Notes under the pieces: model-generated
Database searches by the model: none
What the model was told of the DNA's origin: nothing
The model's input: only the letters and a program-made list of their open reading frames with translations
Program-made: the position numbers and the translations under genes
Shown: in pieces, positions 1-11,648 of the stretch
Layout of the letters: every line of letters starts with the position of its first letter
Numbering within the stretch: the stretch's first letter is position 1
Source: Phyllostachys edulis
Lineage: Eukaryota; Streptophyta; Magnoliopsida; Poales; Poaceae
Assembly (NCBI GenBank): GCA_036346405.1
Contig: CM070567.1
Location: 46,301,633 to 46,365,632, forward strand
Length of the DNA stretch: 64,000 nucleotides
Direction of reading: 5' to 3'

Positions 1-508
1 ACACTTCAATCTTCATGTACTGGAGCAACTGTTGTACTCCGAACACCTTGTCCAAGCTATTCTTCCATGCAAGTTTTTCATGAGTAATTGAATTATAACT
101 TTTGTCACCAACCGGAACATTCAGTTTACAATTGTACATATCAATTAGAAATTTTGAATGAGGATAAATCTTTTCTGGTTTCCTTTAGCGGGCTAGGTTA
201 GGGATTTCTTCAATGTTCTTATTACTCGCATGACTGTTGTTTGCTGAACCATATGTTCCTGTTATTCTTGTTCATTAGAATTAGTTGCTGCAGAAGTTCC
301 CTTTTAATTTGATTTACTCTTACTAAGAACAGTTATTTCCACTGTTTAATAAATGGTGTGCTATTTGTCAACATTTTGATTATTCCTATTGCAAAATAAT
401 GATGTACCAGTCATTATTTTGTTGAATGTATGCTATTGATAGTTTCCAATGTAAGCAAAAACATCCACAAAGAGGATTGTCACCAATAAGATAATATTCT
501 CTTTGCAG
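1..508. other. AT-rich left flank, no gene called
   Basis: No supportable gene. A short open stretch near the start of the window cannot be assigned. The segment ends in a pyrimidine-rich tract and TTTGCAG that looks like a splice acceptor for the coiled-coil exon starting at 509, so most of it may be intron of that decayed gene. Confidence 0.4.
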
Positions 509-807
509 ATCTACAATTCCAAGGAAGTCATATCTGATTTCTCTAAACGATTGGAAAAAGTTGAAGGTGATTAGGAATCACAGAAAAGGATGTTCTGGGT
601 CTACCCGGGTGCTGTAGGATCAAGTTTGACCTCCCTGTTGGCAGCACTTCAAACTAGAAAGGACGCTCACGGCCAAGTTCTGAAGAAGGTTGAGGCGTGT
701 GAAGAACTGAAGATAGGGCCACGAAAGCTGAAGATGCTGTGAAAGTGCTTCAAGAATGAATGGAGAGAAATGATTGTAGAATTACTGCTCTAGAGAACGG
801 CAAGAAG
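509..807 (+). pseudogene. decayed coiled-coil exon, possibly of a Tat-type accessory gene
   Basis: Read from 509 this gives a charged helical sequence (for example KRLEKVEG, then LKKVEACEELK) typical of coiled coils. It is flanked by an acceptor-like TTTGCAG at 502-508 and a donor-like GTAATA at 808. There is an in-frame TAG near 572, a frameshift near 717, and a TGA in the last third. The style matches the coiled-coil antisense gene at 36952-39536, so I infer a relic of a similar retroelement accessory gene. It could also be an unrelated host coiled-coil gene. Function is not assignable. Confidence 0.4.
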
Positions 808-1510
808 GTAATAAGCTGCATTAATTTTTTTTCTCATAGTCCCAATCTTACTTCTCTATAAATATGAGAATTTGTTTGTTTCTTTAAGTGTGATTACCAT
901 TCCGTCTGGTGTTTTGCATTCCATCTCTCCGAAATCTGAAGCCTGTTGGTTTAACCCTCCTGTGTTGTTGTGCAGTTAGCTTTGATAGGGAAACTTCAAG
1001 ATGATAAAATCAGCTTTGATAGGGAAACCGTGAGCTGCTCACTGTTGAAGAATTCTGAATATCTGGCTGTCATTTTGATACGATTAAGTCTTTGGTAGTG
1101 TAGGTCATAGGATGATGGCTACTTGCACTTTCAGTTTGGTGCTACCGCTTGGCGTGGATGTTTTCTCTTATCACGATGATGGTGGCGCTACTGTTTGTGT
1201 GATTTTGTTTCATATCACGATGATGGGTGACTCATCCTCACATTTTGCATTGCAATTGACCCAGCTTTTAACAAGGGAAGCTGGATGATCTCGAATATTA
1301 GCCTTTTTGTTGTTTCTGAAAACCTATGTCCCCATCTATTCCCTTGTCTGCTTTGTTACTATAAACCAGGACAGCGCAGATTCTATTTAACCTGCATTTG
1401 TTACACACCACAGCGCTCCAATAATCAACCAGCAAGCGGTACAATGTGCCTTTGGTTTGTCTCAAGCAGATTGCTGGCCTTTATATCTGAGCAGCTTAAG
1501 GTATTGGAAG
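808..1510. other. flank with a second exon-like block
   Basis: Mostly AT-rich and non-coding. An acceptor-like TTGTTGTGCAG ends at 975. It is followed by a block in which an ~18-base sequence containing AGCTTTGATAGGGAAAC is directly repeated about 34 bp apart (near 978 and 1012). This may be the next exon of the decayed coiled-coil gene. The last 8 bases (1503-1510, ATTGGAAG) are the left TSD of the split MITE. Confidence 0.35.
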
Positions 1511-1531
1511 CAGGGTTTAGGATTATCGGCT
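1511..1531. mobile_element. left end of a hAT-like MITE split by the Tat element
   Basis: Begins CAGGGTTTAGGATTATCGG. The other half, 40829-41067, ends with the inverted counterpart CCGATTACCAAACCCTG. The flanking 8-mers are ATTGGAAG (1503-1510) and ATTGTAAG (41068-41075), a 7/8 match. CAGGG-type termini plus an 8-bp TSD fit a non-autonomous hAT element. Joining the halves gives about 260 bp with no coding capacity. Confidence 0.7.
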
Positions 1532-2364
1532 TGACGAGGGTCTAATAGTTCTCATTTTATCTTTTATCTATAATTCTTATTATGAGTAAATATGATATCG
1601 TGTGGTCCCTGGGTATACCCCCTAAATTTACAAGGGAAAAGCCTACCAGGTGGTTTTAAGTTCTTCTACGACCACCCCCATAGTCGTAAGTCTTGCTACT
1701 ATTACCTTATGGTCGTAAGTTCTTCTACGATCACCACCCAGTCGTAAGTTATTCTACGATTACCTCATAGTCGTAAGTCTTGCTATGACTACTTTATGAT
1801 CGTAAGTTCTTCTACGACCAGGTCAGCTACGACCACCTTATGATCAATAAAATCTACAGGCGAGTGGGTCTAATTGATTAAGGAATCCAAGCAGTCAACA
1901 TACGTTGTTATTATGCGAAATAATAACACGCAATACCCCATTATCTCTGACAAGTAACTGCCAGGCGGCGTGAAGGAGTTACCATTCCGATGATTATTGC
2001 AAACGTGCGCCTGTTACTGGATTTGATGAGGCGTCTCTTCAGTAGGGGAAAACGGCTATTCCTTCACGACTATATAAAGGCAGCGATCAGAGAAGGGAAG
2101 GGACAGAGCAATCGAGGCGTACACACACGCTATCGAGAGCTATCAAGAAGACAAGTGCTATCATCTGTAATAGTCTTAGTTTCTCTCCTGATTGTTCAGA
2201 ATACACTCAATATCATACACACACAGGAGTAGGGTTGTTATTCTCTCCGGAGAAGGCCTGAACCTGTATAAAAATACCCGTGTCAATCTCTCTGCGTGAT
2301 TCCATTCTAAGAGACCCTCCGAATCAAACAATCTTTACGTAAGATCGGTTCTAAAACACCGACA
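1532..2364 (+). repeat. 5' LTR of outer Tat element
   Basis: Starts TGACGAGGGTC and ends AAAACACCGACA, in the TG...CA form. The first third holds about five degenerate copies of a ~30-bp unit built on GTCGTAAGTTCTTCTACGAC, whose ends GTCGTA and TACGAC are complementary and could fold. A TATA box lies at 2071-2079. The pair in the 3' LTR keeps the same length. Confidence 0.93.
2071..2079 (+). promoter_or_regulatory. LTR TATA box
   Basis: TATATAAAG sits 285 bp before the LTR end, a normal U3/R position. The 3' LTR keeps it at 40530-40538. It would drive the gag-pol transcript. Confidence 0.65.
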
Positions 2365-2365
2365 A

Positions 2366-2384
2366 TTGGCGCCGACCGTGGGGA
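2366..2384 (+). other. primer binding site (tRNA-Asp-like)
   Basis: TTGGCGCCGACCGTGGGGA begins 2 bases after the LTR. It resembles the tRNA-Asp-complementary site TGGCGCCGTTGCCGGGGA used by many plant gypsy elements, with mismatches in the middle. Confidence 0.75.
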
Positions 2385-3369
2385 TCTTCTGGTAATCTCT
2401 TGTCAACATACTCTCTTTTTCCCAAATCTTATGCACTCATGGCAGGAGAATGGAACGAGGAGAACTGATTTGACTTGACAGATTACGTAGACGTCGACAT
2501 GGATGTCGATTTTGATTATGAACCGAGTATCGACTCATCCGATGGTGTTGCTGCCTCTAGGGATCTTTCCGCAGATCCAAGAGACCATGCCACTGATAGA
2601 GTCGAAGAGGGATCCTTATCCCCCACAACAGTACGTCCAACGGAGGAATTGATGAGGACATCCCTACTACTACCACTACCACGTCTTCTACAAGTATTGA
2701 TGAAGCATCAAAAGGTTCAATGACTAGAGTAAGAGCCAAACTTCTAAATCAACAGGTAAATTTGTTTCTTAATGCATTGCCTTCTATTGATGAGGACAAT
2801 ATACTACCGTATGCTGGTTTCTTGTATATTCTTAGGTTTGAACAACTCAAAAGCTTTGGAAACCGAGAGAGAGAGGTGCGGGAGGACAGGCCCAAGGCAT
2901 GAGAGGAGCACAAGCCCAAGAACCGAACCAATGCAATCCACCGGCCAAGGCTATGCATATTAATTAGTCAATTATGTGATTAATGACCCAAGTCCATACT
3001 CATTAGTCCACAAACCAAATATGTATGCATACGGGAGAATCAACCATGTGAATTAATGGCCCAGCCCACCAACCGAACATGTATCACACGGCACATTAGT
3101 CAATCATGAGGATTTTGTTTCAGAATAGTGGTGAGTTTGCTCCGCCGGCCCTAGGCAGCGTACGGAGTTTGTTTAGGAACCTTTATACTGGCCGTGAGCC
3201 TTGAGGAAAGAGGCGGACGAGATATTTTATGAAACACAGATATTGTTTTCTTTTTGATAGTCGATGGCATTAATGGAGAAATTTAAGAGTTCTTGTTAAT
3301 TGAGATTGTTCAACCTTTTCGCTGGGAATTGGGAGCGCGATAGAGTTTCGCGGTCGTGAAGTCTAGCGC
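2385..3369 (+). other. composite leader of the outer Tat element
   Basis: Contains a short acidic reading frame starting ATG at 2438 and broken by TGA after nine codons. A second frame around 2650-2902 includes SKGSMTRVRAK, a motif I associate with other plant gypsy proteins. From about 2900 to 3370 it is non-coding and unlike the rest of the element. A 10-base string CAACGGAGGA occurs at 2638 and again at 3411, so an old insertion between them is possible but unproven. Confidence 0.4.
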
Positions 3370-5313
3370 GTGTGTTCTTGCGAATTAAAGAGTGTTCGTT
3401 CTTACATTGGCAACGGAGGATCACTACGATTCAAGATGCTACACATGAGTATCTTAATCCTACGTCGAGAAAATCGGGCGACCCCGTATCAGGAATCAAT
3501 TCTTTCAAAGGACAAGGGTCAATCCGACCACAATCGAATCTACACCCAGGCAGACTCACAACACGACGAGAGTTTTTCCTCCAAGTGTCCGAGTCCCCCT
3601 AAAGCAGTCCGACTTGGTGAGACAAGTTCTGGAAGCCACAATTCCAGGACTTCACCAGCATCTGGTGATCCTCTCTCTCCAGATGACCCCAGAGAGAGCG
3701 GGTTCAAGCATGCTTTTCCTGCAAATTCGACCATCTCTCTGCAGATCACACCTGCGGATGGAGACGGTTATAACCCAGAGTTCTCCTACCTGGAGGGGAT
3801 TACTCTAAGTTGTCAGATAGTGTCTCTCGACTACTCCTCGAGCGGAGAGGCCTCGAGCGCAAGTGAGAATCATCAACGGGAGGTCTTCGTCCTTCCCTCA
3901 GATCAAGGTCACTCTTCTAGAGACCGAGCTAGGGACACTCCCCGAAGATCACGCACTGCGCCCCCTCGTGGCAATGGCAAGGGAACCACCGATGACGGAC
4001 AGGACCAACACCTTGATGAGCGCGAGGGAAACCCTCGACATACTCGCACTCCATTGAGACAGTCCCAAGAATCTGACATGGAAAATCTTGAGGCTATTCG
4101 GCGAAAGAATATTGCAGCCCAGAAAAATCTGCTTGGGCGCATCCAATATCAATCAGAGGAAGCTCAAGAACTCCAGCACATCAACGACTTGCTCGAGAAC
4201 CCTACTCGAGAGCTCGCCCGAGCGCCAGGCTACGATCTCTTCGTCAAAGAGATCGTACAAAGGCTTCGGACCACGATGGCAAGACTGAAAGCACCTCGCC
4301 GACATTATTCAGGAAGTCGTAGCAATACGACTTCTTCAGCTACCAGTCGATCAAACATATCACCGCGGAGAAATCAGCGCAACAACAAGTCGCATCAATC
4401 TCCTACTCGGAAAAATATCTTTCGAACGACTGATGATCAACAAGCTCTTCGGAGAGGTGATCGCTCACCATTCCGACATGGAATTCTGCAGCAGCAGATG
4501 GACTATGAGGAGTATTCCCCTCGTAGGACCGAGACCTATTACAGGTCAGGTCAACCTGTTACTGGGTATCGTCGAATATGACCACCTGGTGATGTCAACC
4601 CTTCTTTCCTGCAAAGGAGGCATCAAGAGGTTATTACCAGGTGTCGGGCATTTTCGCCTAACCTCCGGGCTGTTCGCTGGCCACCTCGTTTTCGACCAGT
4701 GAACATGGAGAAGTTCGATGGATCCCAAAATCCCATCGAGTTCCTTCAAATCTGTACAACAGCTGTCCGAGCAGCAAGAGAAGGAGAGCATGTAATGGCG
4801 AATTACCTTCCAACTGTGCTCGAAGGGTCCACTCGATCGTGGTTACTGAATCAACCACTCGAGTCGATCTATTCTTGGCAACACCTCTGCGACCTTCTAC
4901 TGGCGAACTTTCAAGGCACCTACAATCGCCCTAGGAAGGAGGACGACTTGCACCGGATGAGACAGAACGACCACGAGACCTTGCGCCAATTCAACAAGCG
5001 CTTTAGTCAGGTTCGTAATTCAATTCTAGAAGTTTCTGACTCATCTGTCATCAGGGCTTTCAAGTAAGGAGTCCGTAGTAGAAGGATAACAGAAGATATC
5101 GCTTTGAATCCTCCCACTACTGTTGTCGAACTCTTTGAGATGGCCGATCGATATGCGGCTGCTTCTGAGGCGGTCGAGTGGAACAACACAATCGATCGAA
5201 AAGACAATACCTCTCGAGAGCCAGGCGAAGTTGGTAAGAAGAAGGATAAGAAAGCAAAAAAGTCCAAGAACAAGGCAAAAGGTCAAAAACTCCAAGCCAG
5301 CGGTTCCAAGTAA
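3370..5313 (+). pseudogene. gag: gag of outer Tat element
   Basis: One reading frame runs from about 3370 past 5313. It is interrupted by TGA at 4579-4581, TAA at 5065-5067 and TAA at 5311-5313. The N-terminal half is a low-complexity Ser/Arg/Pro-rich region. The retrotransposon gag core follows from about 4700 (MEKFDGSQNP, then SWLLNQPLESIYSW and FNKRFSQVRNS), then a lysine-rich tail (near 5235-5300). Gag forms the virus-like particle and packages the RNA. The true start is uncertain because upstream sequence is disturbed. The stops mean no full product. Confidence 0.85.
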
Positions 5314-6358
5314 GTCTTGGCTATAAATGATAAAGAGCCACGCACCTCCAAGCCGCACTCTGACCGAGGCAAAGGTAAGCGCCCCGATCGGAAGAATGAT
5401 AAGTCTAGGTGGTGTCCTTTCCATAAAAAGGAAGGACATGACCTTCGCAACTGATGGGTCTTCCAACGAAAGCTCGAGGACTACTACAACGGCAAAGGAC
5501 CACTTCCCACTCTCAAGCAGGTAGGACAAACGAGTGGTCATAAGTCATCAGACGACGATGAGGAGATACCGTTCCAGGATCCGCAACATACCGTCGAACA
5601 CATTTACGGGGGATCATCGGTATACGAATCAAAGCGACAGCTTAGAGCTGCCGAACGTGAAGTAAACTCCATAGATCCTCCTCTCGTTAATAAATTACCG
5701 AAGTGGTCGGAAGTCACCATCTCCTTCGAGAAGGGTGACTGCCCGATTCCTTCGACTCGACCAAGTCGATATCCGATCGTGGTTGAACCCACCATCAACA
5801 ATTGTCGGGTCAATCGAATTTTGGTTGATAGTGGCAGCTCGTTAAACATCTTGTTTACGAGTGCCTGGACGAGATGCAAGTACCCAGAACTAAGGTAAGA
5901 CCAGTACGATACTCTTTTCATGGGATCGTACCGGGGTCTTCAGCCAAACCTATTGGCCAAGTTTATTTTCCTCTAACATTTGGTTCACCAAGTAATTTCA
6001 GGACAGAGAAAATCTCCTTGATGTGGTCGATTTCGATACGGCATATAACGCTATACTCGGACAACCAACTTTGGCAAAATTCTTAATGGCTATTCATTAC
6101 GGGTATCAATGTATTAAGATGCCAGGACCCAAAGGAGTAATCACAATTCATTGTGACAAGAAGATGGCGCATACCTGCGACCGTCGATCCCTTGAGATGG
6201 TTGGACAAATACCAACTCGAGAAGAAAGTCAGCCTTCGACCAGCAAGTCTAAGCCTAAAGCTGCACCAAAGCCGAACGACAAGGTCAAAGAGGTTCCTCT
6301 GGACGCAGGGGAGCCCTCGAAGATCTGCTCAGATCGGGATACTTCCGACCCCAAGTAG
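5314..6358 (+). pseudogene. gag C-terminal knuckle and aspartic protease, outer Tat
   Basis: Continues the gag frame through a single Zn-knuckle-like motif WCPFHKKEGHDLRN, whose last Cys is lost to TGA at 5452-5454. The aspartic protease motif VDSGSSLNILF is encoded at about 5824-5856. The frame stops at TAA 5896-5898, and the rest of the protease (DFDTAYNAILGQPTL) resumes in another frame, so at least two frameshifts separate them. The linker to RT ends at TAG 6356-6358. The protease would process the Gag-Pol polyprotein. Confidence 0.85.
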
Positions 6359-7134
6359 GAAGACGCCCTCATCACCTTCCTCCGAGCTAACGTAGATGTC
6401 TTCGCGTGGCAAGCATCCGACATGCCCGGAGTCCCCAGGGAGGTGATCGAGCACAGGCTAGCTTTACGGCCTGACAAAGTACCCGTAAAATAACAATTAC
6501 GGAGATTTGCTCCTGATCGACGAGATGCTATTAAATCAAAATTGAATAAGCTACTTAAAACAGGCTTTATAAGAAAAGTCAACCACCCAGAGTGGTTGGC
6601 TAATCCTGTAATGGTTAGGAAGTCAAACGGCAAATGGCGTATGTGCGTAGACTTCACTGATCTTAATAAAGCTTCTCCAAAAGATGATTTTCTTTTACCT
6701 CGTATCGATCAGTTGGTTGATTCTACTGCAGGTTGTGAAATGTTAAGTTTTTTAGATGCATATTCTGGATACCACCAGATCAATATGTGTCTAGACGATG
6801 AAGAAAAGACCGCATTTATTACACCGTTTAGTACATTTTACTATATCAAAATGCCATTTGGTTTAAAAAAAATACCGGCGCTTCTTTTCAACACTTGATG
6901 CAAACGACTTTTTCATCTCAACTAAGCCAAAACCTGGAGGCCTATGTTGATGATCTAGTTGTTAAAAGCATGAAGAGACTTAATCATATCACTGACCTAC
7001 AAGAAACATTCAACAACCTCAGAAAACATCGCTTAAAACTCAATCCTGAGAAGTGTGTGTTCGGAATCTCTTCAGTAAAATTGCTTGGATTCCTAGTATC
7101 TATACGGGGAATCGAAGAAAATCCCAAAAGATAA
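6359..7134 (+). pseudogene. reverse transcriptase, outer Tat
   Basis: Clear gypsy RT. Frame 2 encodes the fingers and palm (KSNGKWRMCVDFTDLNKA, then FLDAYSGYHQI, then FITPFSTFYY). A TAA at 6491-6493 lies upstream, and the frame is lost in a run of A near 6868. The YVDD active-site box is at 6943-6954 in frame 1, and LNPEKCVFG follows. A further one-base loss near 7125 creates TAA at 7132-7134. It would copy element RNA into DNA in particles. Confidence 0.92.
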
Positions 7135-7780
7135 AGACCATTCTCCAAATGCGCCCTCCAACCACAAAGAAAGAAGTCCAGAAACTCACAGGGTGCATGG
7201 CGGCTTTAAGTCGTTTCATCGCACGACTAGGAGAAAAGGGATTACCTTTCTTTAAACTTCTAAGGAAATACGAAGGTTTTGAGTGGTCGAACGAGGCAAA
7301 CGCTGCCTTTGAGGATGTCAAGAGGTATCTTACGAGTGCTCCTATTTTGGTTTCTCCGAGGCCAGAAGAAACGCTCTTAATTTACCTAGCTGCCACGCCA
7401 CAGGCAGTAAGCGCGGTACTGGTCGTAGAACGTGAAAACGTACAACGACTAGTTTACTACATAAGTGGAGTTTTACACGGGCCTAAGGAGCGTTACCCTC
7501 AGGTCCAAAAGCTTCTATATGCCCTCCTCATGTCTTCGAGGAAAGTGCGGCATTATTTTCAGGCGCACATAATAGGCTATCTGCCTTAGTTTCCTTGAGA
7601 GCGATCCTCCGTATTAGGGAAACAATGACGATGGTAAAATGGTCAGTCGAACTTGGGGAGTTCTACCTCCATTTCTTGTCCCGAACAACCGTTAAATCCC
7701 AGATCTTAGCAGACTTTGTCGTCGAATAGACAAATCCTGAACCTATTCAGGATCCCCAGTACGATTCCCACGACCAGTGG
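7135..7780 (+). pseudogene. first RNase H and connection domain, outer Tat
   Basis: In frame 3 the RT thumb/RNase H region reads KEVQKLTGCMAALSRF, then VLHGPKERYPQVQKLLYALL, and stops at TAG 7587-7589. The following connection (WSVELGEFYLHF, then SQILADFVVE) is in another frame and ends at TAG. In Tat elements this first RNase H is usually degenerate and followed by a second one, as here. Confidence 0.85.
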
Positions 7781-8116
7781 ACGATGTACTTTGATGGGTC
7801 GCTTACTTTAAGTGGCTCGGGGGCTGGGGTGGTCCTGGTATCTCCTACCAGAGAGACCTTAAAGTATGTCATACAATTAAACTTTTAGGCCACCAACAAC
7901 GTGGCAAAATACGAAGGTTTGCTAGCTGGCATACGAGCTGCGAAAGCGCTCTCGATTCGCCGACTACTCGTGAGGGGCGACTCTCAACTAGTCGTGAATC
8001 AAGTCGGGAAAGAGTACCAGTGCTCTAACCCGACAATGTCTCGATACTTATCGGAAGTGCGTAAGCTAGAAAAGCATTTTTTAGGTTTCGAGGCACAATT
8101 CATCCTCGAAGGATAA
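7781..8116 (+). pseudogene. second, archaeal-type RNase H (aRNH), outer Tat
   Basis: Acidic catalytic positions are visible in order: YFDGS (near 7790), KYEGLLAGIRAAKAL (from about 7907) and VRGDSQLVVNQVG (from about 7972). An in-frame TAG lies near 7888 before ATNNVAKYEG. A duplicate RNase H acquired from the plant/archaeal type is diagnostic of Tat elements among plant gypsy lineages. The frame ends at TAA 8114-8116, followed by a disturbed linker. Confidence 0.88.
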
Positions 8117-8263
8117 TTTCTCGCATCAGCCTTGCTTGAATAGCTTCTTCCCGATCTGTAGTACCAAAAGGAGTCTTCTTGAACAACTCCGTAAGTCGCC
8201 CTGGCCGATTTAACCGAGACACCTCCTATTGAGACGGCCTCTCTAGAATACGAGGATACCTGG

Positions 8264-8633
8264 ATGGCTCCCATCTATGAGTATCTTCAGAAGGGTTCCG
8301 TAACCGAAGACGATCCCGAGGCAAATCGCTTATCCCGAAAAGCCAAAATGTATACTTTGGTTGAAGGAGTCCTCTATAAACGAGGTACTCAAGAGGTGCT
8401 CATGCGATGCATTCCACAGAGCGAAGGATTAACACTCCTTCATGACATACACGGTGGCATCTGTGGAAATCATGCTTCCTACAAAACGCTGGTCGGTAAG
8501 GCCTTTCGACAAGGTTTTTATTGGCCAACTGCCCTGTACGATGCTAAAGAATTGGTTAAAAAGTGTGTCCAATGCCAATTTCATAGCAGGCAAATACACC
8601 AACCAGCTCAAGCATTACAAACAATACCTCTGT
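8264..8633 (+). pseudogene. integrase N-terminal zinc finger, outer Tat
   Basis: Open frame with the HHCC finger: LLHDIHGGICGNHASYKTL provides the two His, and KKCVQCQ the two Cys. The frame runs into the solo LTR at 8634. The insertion point lies in the spacer between the HHCC finger and the DDE core, which resumes at 11649. Confidence 0.9.
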
Positions 8634-11600
8634 TGTAACATCCCAATTTTCAGAGCTTTAAAAATCTTTTGAATAGTTAGTAGGGAGAAAATTCACCATT
8701 TGGATTTATTTGAATTTAATTTAAAAAGCTTAATATTGGACTTTGTGTAACAAAACAATTTAATATGACTAAAGTCAACATGAACAATAGTCAAAACTAT
8801 CTTATTTGGGTTCTATGAGCTTGGATATATTTTCTAGAATTTTCTAGAATTTTTCCAAGTTCATTTGCTAATTTCCATTGCTTATTTGGATTTCTGGTAT
8901 TTTCCTGAAAAGAAAAGGGCATTAAAATCTCCAAAGCGTTGTCTGGGCCAATTTCAAATTTCAATCCTCCTTCCTCAAGAAGCCCACTCGCCCAATCCTT
9001 CCTCGCCGTTGGATCGTGGCGGGCATGACGCTTGATCTCCGCCAAGCGCTACGCTCTCTCTCTCGACGCGGGCCCTGCCAAGGTTAAGTCGCTGCCTTCG
9101 AGCTGCTTCCTCGGCGTGGGCGCCAAGTCGCCATTGCCGCTATGGGTCCGTCTGACAAAATCGCCAATGCCTTGTTTCCTCACGGACGACACCTTCTAGA
9201 ACCTCTATCCTCCCTGACTCATTCAAATGTTTTGAAATTCAAACTCGCCTTATCCCTCCTTTCTCGCGTTTTCGTTTTCGGCTTGGTTTCGGTCTCCGCC
9301 GCCGTTAAGCCACCCCGGGGCCGCCTAGGCCCTATAAAAGGGACCCCGAGCTTCGCCCTCGCCTCCTTTCCACAAACCCTCACCCAATTTCCCTCCCGAG
9401 CCCCTTGCGCCGCCGCATTTTACCCATCTAGGGTTTCCGGCCGTGTGTCGTCGCCGTCGAATTGCGCCGTCACCGTCGCCGCCGCGTCGTCGTGGAGCAC
9501 ACCCTTGAGATCGCCATCGCCGCCTCTACCTCCAGGACCCGTCGCCGTCGCCTAGACCTCGCCGGAACCCCCGTCCGACAAAAGCCGTAGCCTTCCTCCG
9601 CTTCGAGCTCGCCGCCGGCCACCACCGTTCACCTCAACCACCCGGAGGTACCTCATCGTGTTCGCATTAGCGCCCTCTACACGCCGGTACCACCCACCCT
9701 CGCCGGCGATCACTGTAGCGCCGGTGACCATTGGGTTCATCTTGCCGTCCATGTCACCTCCACCTCGTCGCCGCCGCCTCCGGGCACGCTGGCGTGGCGA
9801 CCACGTAGGCGCCAGTCGTCGACCACGCAGTACGCAGGTGCGCCACACCAGCCCAGCCCCGATCCAGAGGCTCGGTGGACTTGGTCCACCGTGAGCCGTG
9901 CCACTGACATGTGGACCCCACATGTCAGATTTCCTTTTTATTATTTATTTTCCGAAATTCCCAGGGCTGACGTCATGCTGATGTCATGTTGACACAATAT
10001 TCGATTTTTACATTCTTAAATAATTCGAATTCCAGAAAATCCAATTTTAGGGGTTTTCTTTAGATTTAAACTTTGAAACCCCATATCTTTTGCATCCTAA
10101 CTCCAAATTCATCCATTCAAACTTCTAAATTCGTCTAAAATCCAGATCTATCTATTGGAGATTTTTAATTATTTTATTGGAGTTATTTGCTTCTGGTATT
10201 TATTTAGTTTGTTTGTTTGTCTCGTTTGCGAGTAGACTTCGACGCTGTTGGAAGAGCTGAAGAAGAAGGACCTTTCTAAGATCAACATCAATTCATAGAC
10301 CTTTTTCAAGGCAAACTATACCTTTGACCATCTTGATTCCCAGTTTGCTAAAAGTATTTTAATTTTAATTATTGCATTTTAATTCAAGTAATTATTTAAA
10401 TGCTTTTGGGTGTAGATGTAAATTCCTAATTGTTATGCCTTCCTTGTAAATTGCTATGTCTAAATTCTTTGTCACCCTAGTTGATATTAGTTGGTATATT
10501 GTAGCACCAACGTGGGTTGGTTAGTGCGATTAGATTGCTTAGCCATGCCACGAATCACTTGTCATGTAGATTGCTATTATAATTTGATTAAGTGAATATG
10601 CAACTATGTGATAAAAGCTGTGTGCACTATGTGTTGTAAAGCATGTGTTACACTTAAAACCAACTGGGTGGGAAATGATTTAGACTGAGGCAAGTGGTGG
10701 ATACTGTGTGATATGGTGGGCTGTGTGCTATTTTGGTGGAGCTGTGTGCATAGGGATTGTGGTAGTCTTGCCTTGGTCAATTAAGGACCTCACCATGTGC
10801 GCCATTGAACTGAGCCTCACCTGTACGACCACATGCCTGTTATGGGACGGGCCTAGCATAGTAAGATGAATGTCCGAAATGCTTTGTTATGATTAGTGCT
10901 AGCTACACTAATTATATCTTGTGGGTAAAGTGTACAAACTCTGCAGAGTGTAAACTATTCGAATAGCCGCGTCCGCGGTCATGGACAATGCTCGGGGATT
11001 TCACACTAGGGGTAGATCTTCATAAAACTGTGTGGGAAGGGAGCTGTGTGGTTTAAATCATCCAGCTATGTGCTAAAGTTGTCTAGGCTGTGTGCGTCTT
11101 TGTGAAATAAATTGTTAAATTATTATTGTCTATTTGCTTTACCTGTTTTCAATCTATTAATTGTATTCAATTGCAAAAGCTGCATTTATGCAAAAGAACC
11201 ACAGAATGCCTTTCCCTTGTATAAAGCCAGCATGTATATTTTGCATCTCTATGGTGTGGCTTGCGAGTACGGTTGTGTACTCACGCTTGTTTTGACGAAT
11301 CAAGCAGAGGAGGAGTCTTCGCCAGCATTCGAGGATGAGTATCTTGAAGGTGCCTGATCGTGAGGTCTTGATCCCAGTCGGTTGCCTATGGCGAATCGAT
11401 GGGGTGCCACTTCCGCTTCGCTTCATTTCCGTTTATCTTTCTCTCATTAGCCTCGCTGCTTGAATAAATGTAAACTCGACCTTAAGGTCAAAACCATTAT
11501 TTATTAATCAAAGTTATTCGTTTATGTTATTATTCGCTTGTATGGATCGATTTCCATTTTTGTTACCACTGTGTGCACTAGCGTGATCCTGGGCTAGTGC

Positions 11601-11643
11601 GTTAAACACAGAGGGTCCTGAATTGTAATTTCGGGTCCCGACA
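8634..11643 (+). mobile_element. solo LTR, 3-kb Ty3/gypsy family (RIRE3/RIRE8-like)
   Basis: Starts TGTAACATCCC, ends GGTCCCGACA, and is flanked by a perfect TSD TCTGT (8629-8633 and 11644-11648). No internal region, PBS or second LTR is adjacent, so it formed by LTR-LTR recombination. A 3.3-kb relative lies at 59362-62680. The very long LTR and termini recall the rice RIRE3/RIRE8 (Tekay/Del-type) families; the family name is from memory. A TATA box CCTATAAAAG is at 9331-9340. Open frames around 9142-9923 are GC-rich chance frames in the transcribed LTR leader. Confidence 0.93.
9333..9340 (+). promoter_or_regulatory. TATA box in solo LTR
   Basis: TATAAAAG follows a GC-rich stretch with CCGCCTAGGCC and precedes a pyrimidine-rich leader. 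The paralogous LTR keeps it at 60064-60071. A solo LTR with a promoter could still transcribe into flanking DNA. Confidence 0.6.
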
Positions 11644-11648
11644 TCTGT

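Noticed and set aside
9142..9923. GC-rich open frames on both strands
   Set aside because: They lie in the leader of a solo LTR, and the paralogous LTR at 59362 does not keep the same frames. Proline/arginine-rich chance frames.
8634..11643. Host gene interrupting the integrase
   Set aside because: Perfect TSD, TG...CA ends and a second copy at 59362 show it is a solo LTR.
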